64,000 nucleotides of DNA from Yamagishiella unicocca. Taxonomy: Eukaryota > Chlorophyta > Chlorophyceae > Chlamydomonadales > Volvocaceae. The notes under the pieces are model-generated. The model was not told the origin of the DNA. It ran no database searches and was given only the letters and a program-made list of their open reading frames with translations. The stretch is taken from the NCBI GenBank assembly GCA_003116995.1, contig BDSL01000095.1:186001-250000 (forward strand). The letters are read 5' to 3'. Shown in pieces: positions 11,050-23,095 of the stretch; position 1 is the first letter of the stretch, and each line of letters opens with the position of its first letter. A program made the position numbers and the translations under genes.

Positions 11050-14000
11050 ATGGCCAGGAGCTCCTTGCTCCTGGTGGCCCTTCTGGGCCTGGCAGCCTTG
11101 AGGGCGGCCGTTGCCCAATACCCACCTCCGGCTCGCGGCTTGCTTAAATGGTGCTCAATCAACAACCGCACCACCACCGCCTGGGCTTGCAACCTTGGCA
11201 TTAACACACCCACAGCTTGCGAGGTGCGCCGCGGGCTGCGCTTCTGGGAGTTAGGTTGGGTAAAATGGGAAAAGGGCGATGCGACCCAGAACATTTAATG
11301 CCTCGTATGCCGTCAGAACAGCGTTCTTTATTGGAGAATGCCGTCTGTCATAGTCTGCTCACTATGCCGATAACGCACCCACCATGTAGCAGCACTTTTG
11401 GGTATCTTCTGCCAACTCAAAAGCCTGATTGTCATCTGTCATGGATAAGTTGAATCACCCACAAATATTTCCGTGTCGAGGCTAATTGTCGCATCCCGTA
11501 TTTTCTACTGCAGACGACGGACCTCTGGGCCACCGACGCGGCTGAGTGCGCAGTGCCCAACACCGGCCTTCCCGTAGTATCGGAAACCTTCAAGTTTCAG
11601 GATACTTGCCGATACCAGGTGGCTCGCCTGCCGCTTGTCTACAAGAACACGGCCACTGTCGGCGGTTCCTTGACGATCTTCAAGGACTACTCCGATAACA
11701 TCTACTTCAGCACGCAGCTGGATGGCACTCCGCGTATCGCCGGCCAAATCGATGGCCAGTGGTTGTACACCGAGCCCAACCTGCCCGGAGCTACATCACC
11801 GAGTGGCGCCATCTATCTGTGGGACTCTCCGCCCGACGCCTCTAAGCCTCTGTCAGCTCAGGCACAGCTGATCGACATGATGGTCGAGGATCGCAACTCG
11901 TACAAGCGCTGGTCTTGCTTCACCTACAAGGCCTGGATGAGCAACTTCTGCGCCCCTGGCTTCAAGAGCGCGGACGGCAGCTGCATCCCCAACGTAGTCG
12001 GCGCTCCCGGCCCCAGCAGCAAGTCACTGTCGTCCATCCCCGGCAGCACCCTCTGGATTTCGGCGGAGTTCAATGTCGTGAAGTTCGGTGTATCCACCAC
12101 TGGCTCCGCAGACACTGGATTCTACTGCGGCGACCCCCGTGCCAACATGCAGAATACCACCCTGGTGCTGAACACCCCCGGCAACGTCCTGCGCTTGTCC
12201 GACATTGCTGGTTTTGACCTGCCACCAAACTGCGCCGGCACACTTCGCCCGCCGTCGCCGCCCATCCCCCCCAGCCCCCCGCCGGTGCCTCCGTCGCCCC
12301 CGCCGCCGCGCCCTCCGCCCCCGCCGCCGTCGCCGCCTCCGTCCCCAGTCCCGCCGTCGCCGAAGCCGCCGACCCCTCCGTCTCCCACGCCGCCGGCTCC
12401 TCCCACCCGCCTGTACTCCGCCTCGGTCTTCGTCTACCACCCCGGGCGTCCCACCCCTTTTACCGATGACGACGTTGCCAAGGTTGTGCAGCTGATGCGC
12501 TTTAGCTTGGGCTGCGGCATTGGTGGCAACCCCAACATTTGCCTCAAGTCCCCGCCCTATCTGACGATCAACGAGACCAACAACGCTGCCTTCCCCCTGT
12601 ACTCCATGATCGGTGTCAAGATGTTCTTCGACGGCAGCACTGACGGTACTGGCCAGATTTACCCCACATCCGAGCGTAACCGGACGGCCACTGAGTCCAT
12701 CACGTACCTGTATGCTACCCTGGGCTCGAACGAGTTGTGGAGGCAGCTGGCTGGCGAGCAGCGTTTCGGCGGCCTCTTCCTGTACTGCGGAGCTTACATG
12801 TCGTTGGAGACGGTGATTGATGGAGCCCCCTACCGTCAGCCCGGCTTTGTGGACACAGCGGATTATACCAACCTCGGCGCCCGCTACATTTGCCCAGCTA
12901 TTTCCGGCGGCATTGGCGGCCCCAACTGGCCAAACTCCACCATCCCCCCTTACATTCCCGATGACGTTGTTGGCCTGCCCGGCTTCGTCCGCCTGGGCCA
13001 GATCGCATCGAACCCCGGCTACCAGCGCCGACAGTGCGCCTACCCGGAGCTTGCGCAGGGGTACCCGATGATGTGCCTTCAGCCGCCGCCATCGCCTCCT
13101 CCCAGCCCTAGCCCGCCCCCTATCCCGCCGTCGCCGCCGCCGCTACCTCCGTCGCCGCCGCTGCCACCGTCGCCCCCTCCCCGGCCTTCCAGCCCTTCGC
13201 CTCCTCCCCCCTCGCCCGATGCCTTCTTCTGCCGAATTAACTTCCGGGTCTTGTCGAGGTCGCCCAAGGTGTACAATCGCACTGACGAGTGCACTCGCCT
13301 GTCGGTTATGGTTGGCACTCTGTTTACCCAAAACGTGCTGATCCGCGTACCTGGCGTCTTCGCCTGCTCTGTCTCGTCGTCTACGGAGCTCACCAGCTCT
13401 GCTGAGATGCTCAACATGCCGTCGACACAGCAGTTCTTGAGCAACATGGCGGGTAACATCGGGGCCTTTGCGCAGTTCTCCTACCCATCACCTATCGGAC
13501 TGGGCCTGGTGTGTGGCGATTACTTCAACGTCTCCGCCGTCTGCAGCGCTGGTTCGCCCCCTGTCCAGCCCGTGATCATCTACCAGCCCAACGGCCAGAC
13601 GATCAACGCCACCTACCCGCTACTGGTTGGCCCCGACCAGCAGCTGTTCCCGCAATCGGTCTACCCCACGTACGCCTGCCCACCTCCTCCTCCCGCCCCT
13701 TCGCCGCCGCCCAGGCCGCCGCCTCCCACCCCGCCGCCGGTGCCGCCGCAGCCGCCGGCTCCCAAGCCACCGAACACCCCTCCTCCCCGCCCCAGCCCCC
13801 CTCCTCCGGGCTTCCGTTTCCAGCTGTCGGTTGTAAACGGTGACGTAAACGACGCCATCACCAACTGCCCGCGCTACACTTCGTGGATGAACGCCATGAT
13901 GGACTCGTTCGAGCGCACCGGTACCGTCCGCCGCTTGAATCCTTCGGCGCCTTACTGCTTCCGCCCCGCCTCAGAGACCATCATGAACCCAGAGCTGTCT

Positions 14001-15125
14001 GCCCCGTCGGACGTAGACTTCCTATACAGGTACCTGTCAGTCGCGACGACAATCTCCGTCTTCGTCCGCGATGGCGGCGTGCCATGCGGCTCGGTTGTTC
14101 GCCTGTACAACCCCACTGGTGGCTTCTTCACGGACTTTAAGTGCTCGCGCAACACGAACAGCCCCGAACTGGCCGTGCCAGACCTGTGCTGCCCGCTGCC
14201 GCCCGCTCCTCCGCCTTCGCCGCCACCCAACCCGCCACCGTCGCCGCCCCCGCCTGTGGGCTCTCCTCCTCCTCCCTTCCCGCCGCCGCCTTCACCGCCA
14301 CCGCCCGCCCCGCCGCCGCCCTCTCCTCCCCCCCCGAACCCGCCGCCGCCTTCGCCGCCGCCGCCTACTGTCCAGCCTCCGCCTCCGCCGTCTCCTCCCC
14401 CGCCATCGCCTCCTCCTCCTTCCCCTCCGCCTCCGTCCCCGCCTCCTCCATCTCCGCCCCCGCCTTCTCGTCCTCCGTCGTCGCCTCCCCCTGTCGTAAC
14501 GCCGGTGGTCGCCTCACCACCCCCTCGTTCGCCGCCACCGCCGTCGCCCAGCCCTCCGTCCCCCGTCAATGTCCGCCCGCCGTGGCCACCGCTTCCCGCC
14601 AAGAATGCTGCCCTGCCACCGCCGCCGCCGTTCGTCAACTCCAGCTGGACCGTCCCCGCTGGCCTGGAGGTCCGCACTTACGAGGTTTTCGCTCCCTTCT
14701 CCAAGAGCAGTGGCGTGAATAACCGCACGGTTGTGTACTGGCTTTGCCCGGCTCTCAAGGCTGCCCTCAATGATCAACTGGGCCGCCCTGTGTCGTTCAA
14801 GCCCCACCCTCAAGGCATTGATTGCTCCGACTACTGGCAGGTTGCCAAGAAGGCTAAAGGTATCTTCTACCGTGTTACCGTTGCCGCCCAGGCTGACGCG
14901 CACAATGCCGTGATTGAGCTGATGAACGATGGGGGCGACTTCGTGTTCTCATCCCAAATGGTGTGCGGCTCTCAGCTACGTATTGGGTTCGGCGAGGCGG
15001 CGCGTGGCAAGATTGTCCCCATCCCGCCGTCACCATATGACCCTAAGGCGATTGTGAACCCGTACCTCGAACTAGCAGGCGGCAAGACGGGCACCGGCGC
15101 CTGCCGTGCGTCCCTGACCTCCTGA
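11050..15125 (+). CDS. Secreted five-domain hydroxyproline-rich cell-wall glycoprotein (HRGP 1)
   Basis: Predicted extracellular-matrix structural protein of 1261 residues. Exon 1 is 11050-11223 and exon 2 is 11514-15125, with a phase-0 intron of 290 bases. Exon 1 encodes a signal peptide (MARSSLLLVALLGLAALRAA, cleavage near VAQ) and a Cys-containing segment. Exon 2 opens with TTDLWATDAAECAVP. Five globular, Cys- and Asn-X-Ser/Thr-containing segments are separated by Pro/Ser-rich linkers at about residues 303-356, 581-626, 781-824 and 952-1101. The last linker is the longest and made mainly of SPPPP-type repeats, typical targets of prolyl hydroxylation and arabinosylation. The final domain (about 1102-1261) has no membrane anchor after it. 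Architecture is chimeric extensin/pherophorin-like, but I do not see a clear pherophorin-domain signature, so I keep to HRGP. Codon use is strongly C/G-ending. The second HRGP gene at 25176 has a matching first exon and intron position. Confidence 0.88.
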
Positions 15126-15934
15126 GCAGCTGACGATTTTGATGATGAATGAGGGACGGACATTTGAGGACGCACACGTTTGACACTAGGTCACGCTATG
15201 CGGCGTCAGACTGTTTAGGTCTCAAGGTGGTCTAGCACGTCGTCAGACTCTGGTACGCTGTCTGCAGTGCTTGTTGCGATGGCTGTGCATGACGACTACT
15301 TCAGGGATGGATGATTAAGGGATTTAGGACGCTCAATTGGAAGCGTGACGCTCTCCCGGGACAGGGTTTATGCGTAGATTACCGAGCGTGCTCGGATGGC
15401 GACCAAACGAGATTATGAGCATTTTCGATTGTATGGTGCTATGTGTGCGTGTTCGCGGCGGCAGGTGTAGGCACAGGAGCACTGAGGTTGATGCGCTGGT
15501 TCTGCGCTGTCACCGTTAGCGGGCGTAGGCGTGCGCAGCAGGTGTGCGCGTCGGGACGCCTGCTTTTGTTTGAACCACTTATTGTTGCACACGCGTGCGA
15601 TTGATCTTCTACTCACGTGCAGCGCTGCAAAGTGTGGCGTAAATACCGGGCTTAACAAGGCGATTGCACACCTGATTTCTGCTTTTCAACCAATTGATTG
15701 TTATTCTATCAGCACTTATGGACCTTAAGTGCGTGTGATCTTAGTAACGAGCAGGTGGCTTGTAAGTCCTGATAAGTTTCCAATCGTCCCCGCGTCTCAA
15801 AGAAACAATGACATGACCGTAATATGACATGACCGCTTTCCCTAAGACACGAAGGTCAGGATAACCCATGGCATTGGTAACTTATCATTGTGTTTCACTA
15901 CCACACCGTGAATTGTTCGCTGTTCCGCTGGGCC
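15126..15934. other. 3' UTR of HRGP 1 and flank
   Basis: The 3' UTR probably runs to just after the TGTAA at 15761. A short direct repeat (ATGACATGACCG, twice) lies near 15809-15835. Nothing else recognisable. Confidence 0.5.
15761..15765 (+). terminator. TGTAA polyadenylation signal for HRGP 1
   Basis: TGTAA is the standard poly(A) signal of volvocine algae. This is the first plus-strand copy I found after the HRGP 1 stop, 636 bases downstream, implying cleavage around 15775-15785. Confidence 0.5.
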
Positions 15935-16235
15935 GTTAGGACCGCTTAAGCCTGAGCGCACCCACAAGCGCTAATCGCTTCCCTCTCAACAATTTCAAGC
16001 ACTTTTAACTCTCATTTCAAAGTTCACGGTACTTGTTCTCTATCGGTCTCTCAGCAGTATTTAGCCTTAAAATGGATTTACCTCCAAATTAGGGCTGCAT
16101 TCCCAAACAACCCGACTCCTGGAAAGCACCTCGTGAGAGGACTAAGCAGGAACCGACGGGGTTATCACCCTCTCTGACGCGGCATTCGATCCGGCTTGAG
16201 TTCCGCCAGTCCATGAGGGCGCGCTAGGTGGCTCT
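15935..16235 (-). rRNA. Degenerate fragment of cytosolic 25S/28S rRNA (5' domain)
   Basis: Read on the minus strand, this matches the universally conserved 5' part of large-subunit rRNA. Blocks in order include GTCGGGTTGTTTGGGAATGC, GGCTAAATACTG, GAGACCGATAG, GAACAAGTACCGTGA and ACTTTGAAATGAGAG. It covers about 300 bases only, roughly the first variable domains. Between ACCGTGA and ACTTTGAA the invariant stretch containing GGGAAAGATGAAAAG is missing (about 16 bases). No 5.8S, ITS or further 25S sequence is adjacent. It is therefore a dispersed rDNA fragment rather than a functional gene. The outer borders are approximate because they fall in variable regions. Confidence 0.85.
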
Positions 16236-16275
16236 GTGCCGGCGTCCTTTGCCTAAAAAGTTAGTTCTTATCTAC

Positions 16276-16393
16276 CCAGGATTGACTGGCGCGAACTGGC
16301 TTTCAGCTGTATTTCGAAGCCTGCGTCGGGCGTCGTCTCGCTGGCCCGCGGGTCGTTGAGATGCTGCATGCGGGCCCACGCCTCATGCAGCTG
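16276..16393 (-). CDS. Candidate isolated exon, function unknown
   Basis: On the minus strand a 118-base block is flanked by GCGTCAG (acceptor) and GGTAGATAAG (donor). It translates without stops to a hydrophilic peptide containing LHEAWARMQHLNDPRAS and ends near SSRQSILG. Third positions are mostly G or C, unlike the flanks. No partner exons were recognised on either side, and the 25S rRNA fragment lies immediately downstream. It may be the remnant of a broken gene or a chance frame. Confidence 0.25.
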
Positions 16394-17416
16394 CTGACGC
16401 AAGCATGGGCCTAGGGTTTCACGATGAACATGACGTGATCCTGGCTGTCGCTTATCGGCCATGCAGCCGGCAAGCCGCCGAAACATGGCGGGGAGAAACC
16501 GGGCTGTCACATTAACGGTCTTACCAAATTTTCGCACCCTCCCTCTCTCCTGCTTCTGTAGCTTGGAACTTCCAAAGACACAGGAAGCACGCCCGGTGCC
16601 ATTGAATGCTTCCATGGAATAGACAAGTCCACTTGCCGCCGCCCGTACCTTGTGCTGTCACCGCTGCTTACCTCGAATGCTGCGATGAGATGCCGCATGC
16701 ACTGCTGTCCGTGACTGAGCAGTCCCTTCGCTTACGCGCTGTGCCGCCATATACAAACAACTTGACGGCGTTGCAGCAGGCGGGGAGGCCCTGTCACCAC
16801 TCTGCAGGCACGTGGCTGATCCCCCGGATAGTACGACGACTAGGGTGCATAGGACATGCGTGTTGAGGCGCACGACGGCATCCGGATCAGGGGCAACGAG
16901 CAGTGCGTGCCAGGGCCATGGTCGAAATGCAGGAATGTTACATGTCATCCTTCCATGGCTCGTTGTTCACGTTCAGAACAACTCAGTATGCCTCACTGCC
17001 TAGGGGCCAAGCCATGAAATTATACGCAGAGCGAGCATACCCACAACCTCCTCCCTGGCCAGCCAGCACAGCCTAACTGAAGGGACGTGGATAGGCAAGC
17101 GCCGCCGGTCACATTCAGTTACATAGCAGCGGCGTCATGGACCGCAACACTACAGCACAATTCCGCACCTGTAGACGACCATACTTGGCAAATTCAAGTA
17201 AGATATGGTTCAGAACAGGACGACAAGGCAACATCAAGCGATGCTGCATGCAGCTACCCTTCTCCTTCCATTCCTGGTCGCATCCGTAAGTGTTTGCCGT
17301 CGTATTGCGAGTGAGCACCCCCACCGCACCGCCAATGCCGTCACCGTCCCGCCACCCTCCTCTCTCTACCTCCGGCACCCAGAAGCCACAACTCGCCACC
17401 TTCAACAACCCTTTCA
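16394..17416. other. Intergenic, includes 3' UTR of the SpoVS gene
   Basis: No exon recognised. The minus-strand 3' UTR of the SpoVS gene probably occupies 17100-17416. The remainder has only short overlapping frames without bias. Confidence 0.4.
17119..17123 (-). terminator. TGTAA polyadenylation signal for the SpoVS gene
   Basis: TTACA on the plus strand is TGTAA on the coding strand, about 294 bases after the stop codon at 17417. Confidence 0.5.
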
Positions 17417-19573
17417 TTATATGCTCTCCACAACCAGGGTGAACTTCACGGCGTTCAAGTCGCGACCGTTCTTGTGCACCTGGGGCCGGCAAAGGGAGAC
17501 CGGAGGGGGCAGCAGATAGGAGAGGGCTTGGCACTTAGACTCCTCACAGCTAAATCGCCCAAACACTATTGCTGGGCCGACGGGGATGTTCTATCCGCGC
17601 CTTCGCGTATTAAAGCTACGGTATGCTCCGTCGAGGAAACAGTGGGCACCGCGCATAGACCATGCACGTCGACTACTGCCCCGCCGTCATCTCTGCCGTA
17701 TGCGGCCAGGCGCATTAGCCGGTCCGCCCTCCCGCCGCCTGCCACCCACCCACCTGCACGAACGAAGGCAGAGCCCGAATGTCCTTGTGGTCCTGCTCCA
17801 AGTACAGCCGCGCGTTGCCGATGGCCAGGACCGCGTTGGACACTGCATCAATGCCGATGGCGGTGAGACACACGTTGCGCTCCTCGCGGATGCGCGCGGC
17901 CAGCGCCCCGGCAACAACCTGGGGGAGATAAGCGAACAGGGGTCCAGGGCGGAGGGGCGTCGAGAAGGCCCGGTTACAAGACATTGGAAACGGAGAGCAG
18001 AAACGAACCGCGGTTGAGCACGCATGCCGGAAAGAGTTAGGTGGACTACCGAGAAGCCTGTTGATGGCAGTGGGGGCCATGCCTTAAACCCTTCCAGGCT
18101 ACACCGGCGGACATATCGACATGTCTCGTTTGGTCTGCAGCAAATACACCGCCTGGTTTACGGCAGGCAAGCAGGCTGGGCTCAGTTGGTGGCTCAGTTG
18201 ACCGCTCTCATCGGTCAGCAGCCACGCATGCGCACAGCGCCAGAGCCCGCACCTGCGGCTTGCTTTGGGAGCCGATGGGCATCTCCACGTCATCGTTGGT
18301 GGGGATGGGGGCACGGGCCTGGAGGGAGCGGGTGAGGTGAGGGGTGCAGGCGGAGTTGGGAAAGGGGTCAAGGGAGCGTACGGGGGATACATTCTTGGGG
18401 AAGGACAGGCAGGAGCACCGAGCCGTTGTGTTTACGTTTGTTGTTTCATGTCGGCCCTAGACTGCCGTCTCCTGACCAGGCCATGTGCCACCCCGCCCTC
18501 CTGCGGTGCCCGGGGCCATGTGCGCACCTTGGTCTTTGCCATATACAGCGCCAGGCTCTTCTTCGAGCGGTCCGCGTCACGGAAAGCGGGCTGGAAGCAG
18601 AGGTCGATGTTGTCATTCGTCAGGTACGTACGGCTGATTGCGATGGCCTAAGGTGGCAGCGGAGATAACAGTCGGGAAGTTCAGGATCCTGATCGCAACA
18701 TATTTGCTGATGATGCAGCAAACTGGCGCGGCACGCTGCTTCGGTTCGACCGTCAGCTCGGAACCGGCCACAGAAACGCCTACGCAAGGAACTAGGTGTT
18801 ATACTAGGCAGGCTTTTGTTGTCCGAGGATCTGGGGGCCCTTGGATTAGAACGCTTCCAATAACATGGTGTCGTACTGACAAATGAGCACGGACGGGTAT
18901 GGGTATGTGGTGCAGTGAGTGTTGGGCACAACTTGGAAGGGTGCTACGAGCAGCAAGGCCTTTATGACGCGCTGGGCTGTCTACACCGACGCTGCACGGC
19001 GCTTGATTGCAGTATAAGCTACGGGGTGGCACGAGGGAAGTGCCCGCAAGGGCAAGTCAGGGGCACCTCGCTAGTTGCTGTGCCAAGCGGTGCCTCCCGC
19101 CAACTATGGTGCAACAGCACCGCCAAGAAATGCCCACGAGCAGGAAGGCAAGCATCTTGGGAGATGATTCGTGCGTTAATATAATGAGATAGTCGGGGCG
19201 GGAACACCGGGTTCCTGTAGGTTGACTCACCTTGACAGCAAGGTTTATGCACTCTGCGCCGATGCAAAGGGCGGCCGGCGGATCGCCCTCTCGTGCGCTG
19301 TGGGCAATCTTTCCAGCGACTGCCTTGACATTTCCCTTCGCAGAAACCTATGGCAGCAACAGCGTCCGTTGTGAGATGGGTCAACCTTCGCCTCCGCATG
19401 ACCACTTCGGCTGTGCGCGCCTCCTGCAACCACTGTTTGTGACCAGAACTCACCTTAATGAATGATCCATCGATCAGGCCTGGCTCAAGCGGTGTGCCGG
19501 TAGCCTCCGGGACCGACTCGATGACCCCAAGGTCCTCCCCACCAGTCATGTCGTCCGTCTCCATCGCAGCCAT
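17417..19573 (-). CDS. Tandem SpoVS-domain protein
   Basis: Six exons on the minus strand (19573-19454, 19347-19231, 18647-18528, 18318-18253, 17918-17754, 17479-17417) join with every intron in phase 0 and give 216 residues. After an acidic N-terminus (about 40 residues) come two copies of a small Alba-like fold. Copy 1 is about 41-120 (KVSAKGNVKAVAGKIAHSAR, then IGAECINLAVKAIAISR, then LCFQPAF). Copy 2 is about 137-216 (SQSKPQVVAGALAARIREE, then IGIDAVSNAVLAIGNARLYL, ending AVKFTLVVESI). Both match bacterial stage V sporulation protein S (VAGAIAG..R..G.V.LQAIGAGAVNQAVKAI..AR). SpoVS is a putative nucleic-acid-binding protein; what it does in an alga is not known to me. Copy 1 lacks a clear final strand and has a Lys/Arg-rich extension instead. 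The recognition is strong because both repeats align through their whole length. Confidence 0.88.
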
Positions 19574-20411
19574 GGCCCTCTTTTCAACAAGCGGCCTGGA
19601 ACACAGCTAAGCTTAAGCGATCCGGTTACAAGCAACCGGCGGACCGACGCAGAAATAGTCGTTCAGCAATAGCAGATCTCAGTGCGAGCCGTAGCAAAGT
19701 GTAGCGAACTTGGCAAGGCTGCTTACGTATGATCCTTAAATCAAGTGGGTTATGTGGTGCACAGGTTAATGAGGACAATTCTCTATGTGTCTTTGCATCG
19801 CCGTAAGGGGCAAAACCGCCAGGCAACCGCCGTGCTGCAGAAAACTCATTTTTTGGATGTTGCACTGCCTCCACACGTATAATTATATCAACCTTCCTGG
19901 TTTCTAAAGCGTCAACTCCTCTTCAACGCTGGCGTCGCCTGTCTTTGCTGTTGCCTGTCCATGCCATTCGACGGCCGCGACCCAACCCATCCATTGTAGG
20001 AATCTCTTTCAAGTATCAAAGAATTACAACTTGAGTGCAGGTCTCCATTGTATATTTGCATACAGCATAGAGGATATGCTCGCGCGCCGACTGACGCCAA
20101 TTCCTGCTACCGGTAAACTGCGAAGGTTCACGACATCCAAAACATTTTCGAAAAGGCTTGTATGTGTTCGGTCCGATAAGGACTGACGCGCGAACCATGA
20201 CGAGCACCTGACCCGTGGGTCTCCGAGAATCCAGGCCTGTCCAGTACTCCGCCGCATGCCATATTCCAATATGGCTCCATTCAGCTTACGTACCATATAC
20301 TCCATGACATGGGTAAAATCGCGCAATTGACGCTGCTCAGTCATCAGCTTCCCCTTTATGCCTCCCGTCCGTATGCCTACCAACTACCGTTTTATCGCGG
20401 CCGCCTACGCG
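19574..20411. other. Promoter side of SpoVS gene and 3' UTR of Nudix gene
   Basis: Both neighbours are on the minus strand. The 3' UTR of the Nudix gene likely ends near 20010; the rest should hold the SpoVS promoter. No clear TATA box or repeat was seen. Confidence 0.4.
20024..20028 (-). terminator. TGTAA polyadenylation signal for the Nudix gene
   Basis: TTACA on the plus strand, TGTAA on the coding strand, about 384 bases past the stop at 20412. Confidence 0.45.
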
Positions 20412-22538
20412 CTATGACAGCGGGGCAGAAAAGCGCCTCGCCGCCTCCTCCGCCATCTCGTCGCATCGCACTGTCAGGTCTGTGGCGAGCAAAATGGCCA
20501 CAGGATGAGGGGTGACCAGGCTGTGGCGGGGGCTTAAGTGTTTCTGGGCCGCACAACATCGCATGAGCGAGGCGTCTCCATCTAATACATAAATTTCATA
20601 ACATGACTCAGCGTGCGTGCGCTCAGCCGAGGTTTCCAACCCCTGGGCGATGCAAACCAGACCCAGCACCCACCTGCCATTTCCCTCAGCCGGCTGACAG
20701 CAACCCACTGCGCGCCGTCCGCATCATCGCCAGGTACCGGCACCGCATCGGGGTCGATACTCACCGCCGCTACCTGAAGGTTTCGCATCGTCCGCGGGAG
20801 CGCGAGCCCCGGAGGTAGGGATGAGGCGGGCAACAGGATGTGACTGGAGCGGCGTTGCGATGTGGAGCTACGGAACGATCTTCGGGGCAGGTAGGGTTTA
20901 GATCCATGCTGCAACTTGAATTTAGAGGCGTATGTGGCAGGACGGTGGAAGACGGACCGCGCTGTGACACTCAAGTGGCTACAATAATGCCACCTTTTGC
21001 TTCTATTGCCAAACATGGGCGCGGCTGTTTGCGTTTGTATCCTCTCCCGAACAGGGAGAGGATACCATACAACTAGCCCGCATTCCATACCGGTAAACAC
21101 TTTATTCCAGGTTGACGCGGAAGGATGGGGCCCGGCGCTTGGCCTGAGCTGTCAAGAACATCTATGGGGCCCGCAGAATAAGCGGACGCCCACTGCTAGT
21201 AGCGCACGCCGTGCCAACCGCTATCCCGGGCCCCGATCTCTACCCCGGCCCCCCAAGGTCCAGCTGGGCAGCTTCATTGCGCCTCCGCACCTCCCGCACC
21301 TCTATCACGGCATAGTGGAACCGTATCTTGCCGTCATCGTCCCGCGACATGACGTCCACCGCCGCGAAGGGCGTGGGGCCACTAAGCAGGTTCCAGGTGC
21401 CGCCGCCGCCACTGCCAGAACCACCGTAGGCCGTGCTGATGGAGGAAGGCGCGGAGGTAGATGCGAGGGGAGCAACGCCGTACGAAGCGCCGTGTAATCT
21501 CACCCCTGCTTCCTCCTGCACCTCCCGTGCTGCGCACACCGCCAACGCCTCACCTGGCGGCGTGAGGAGTCGGTGGTGGTGGAGCGGGGTCGTGGCTGCG
21601 TGACGGGCGTGGATGCAGGGCTCGACGATTCTTGGAAACTAGCATGCATGCATGGGGATCTTGCCATCCGAAGTGCAGTTGCATCGCAGCGCCACAAACA
21701 CGCTGGTTGACACCGTGGTGTTGCATGGATTGTCGCCTGGGTTGCGCGGGTCGTTTGACCAGCCGTGGATGGCTCAATATGCAATCCGGCGCCCTACTGG
21801 TGACATTGGCAGCTGCCAAACGTCGTACTGCACCGGCGAGGGTCAGCCACACTGAGCAGTGCAGCAGTGCAGCCAGTTGAAGGGAAGGCCGCCGCGGTGA
21901 ACCCGAAGCGCTTCCAGGGCAGTGGTGGAGCCAGTGGGCTTTCAGGACTGCTGCCACAGGGCTTGCGGGTTGTTGCATGGAAGGGAAATCCAGGAGCAGG
22001 TTGCCTACGTTGCTCACCCAGTTCAAGCGAGCCACCCGGAAAGCACCAGCGCCCTTTGTCTGGCTCTTTGGCCCGTCGCACGAGCAGGATCTGTTTGGAC
22101 GAGGGGAAAGCGTTACGGTGTTCGCGGATAGGTGCACGTGGGCAAAAGAAGCGTGGTGACGCAGCTGTGTTGTGGCGGGGTAGGAGTCTAGGAGAGGTTT
22201 TGACTACTAATCCCGCGTAAGGCGTCGGGTGTGATGCGATGACAGGGAAGGCCCAAACGTGTCAGCATCACGGTAGTTGGGGATATTGTTCCATGGCGTA
22301 GGCTGACGGATGGGCATGCCGTGCCCCTTCCCTCTTCGCACATGCCCGGTGGTTTCATTCATCCCTACCCCAGGCGGCCAGCAGCCGCTAATTCCAGTGT
22401 GTCCACGCGTCGCTGTCGCCGCACCTCCGGGTCTTGACCCTGGAGTGGATGTGTACGAAATACCACGACACCAACTCCGACCCGCGGCTCTGTGGGGTAG
22501 GCATGGCTCCTGCCGCTACCATTACTTGAGCTCCCCAT
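20412..22538 (-). CDS. Nudix hydrolase
   Basis: Predicted to hydrolyse a nucleoside diphosphate linked to another moiety (ADP-ribose-type substrates are common for this subgroup; substrate not determined). Five minus-strand exons (22538-22425, 22090-22018, 21553-21300, 20773-20674, 20479-20412) join in frame to 202 residues. The first strand is VGVGVVVF, followed by ILLVRRAKEPDKGRW. The Nudix box is complete across an intron: G-G-S-L-E-L-G-E, then REVQEEAGV, giving GX5EX7REVXEEXGV with the metal-binding glutamates. A low-complexity Ser/Gly insertion (about residues 82-96) precedes FHYAVIEVAAV and the C-terminal AQWVAVSRL helix. The start ATG at 22538 gives a short Ser/Gly leader. It is transcribed divergently from the gene at 23096. 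Confidence 0.9.
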
Positions 22539-23095
22539 GGCGCTGGTATTATTGCGGTTGGACTGCTGGGAGGCGCAGCTCGCAAGCTGGGAGGCATGCC
22601 ATGGGCCTAGCGAGGGGGTGCGGGTAAGCGGGATGGGCACACACCCATGTTAAGGAATCGGATGAACAGCCGTGGGCAGCACCAGCCCACTCAGGGAGGT
22701 GATAATACTATCATCTTGCACGCACCGAGTGGCGCGCGCGATGAAACTCCGGCACCTCTTGAGCAAATGCCCAGTGCCGGCACACCTTGAACTGCAATCA
22801 ACGTCCGTCGTAAGGCCCACATGACATAGGTACATATCACTATGCCAATCTAGTTGCATGGCGACAGGAAACATTGAATTCGCTTTGGTTCTTCCTCGTC
22901 TTCCGTACTGCTCGTCCCGAAACAGACCGAGGAACTACCTTGTGAAATTACACACACGAACTCAATGAATGCTTACGAGCTCAACATCATAGTGCTTGGT
23001 TGTCCTGTACGCTCTCAAATTCGGGACAGAGTTACCAATTACATAGGATTTTGGTCGCCCTCCTTCATAGCTTGTACCTGTTAGCTGCTTAAATT
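22539..23095. other. Divergent intergenic region
   Basis: 557 bases separate the Nudix start (minus) from the start of the charged protein (plus), so both promoters must lie here. It becomes AT-rich toward 22940-23090. No clear TATA box is visible. Confidence 0.45.

Noticed and set aside
13952..14677. 241-codon minus-strand frame opposite HRGP 1
   Set aside because: It is a Gly/Gly/Asp-repeat shadow of the proline-rich linkers on the coding strand.
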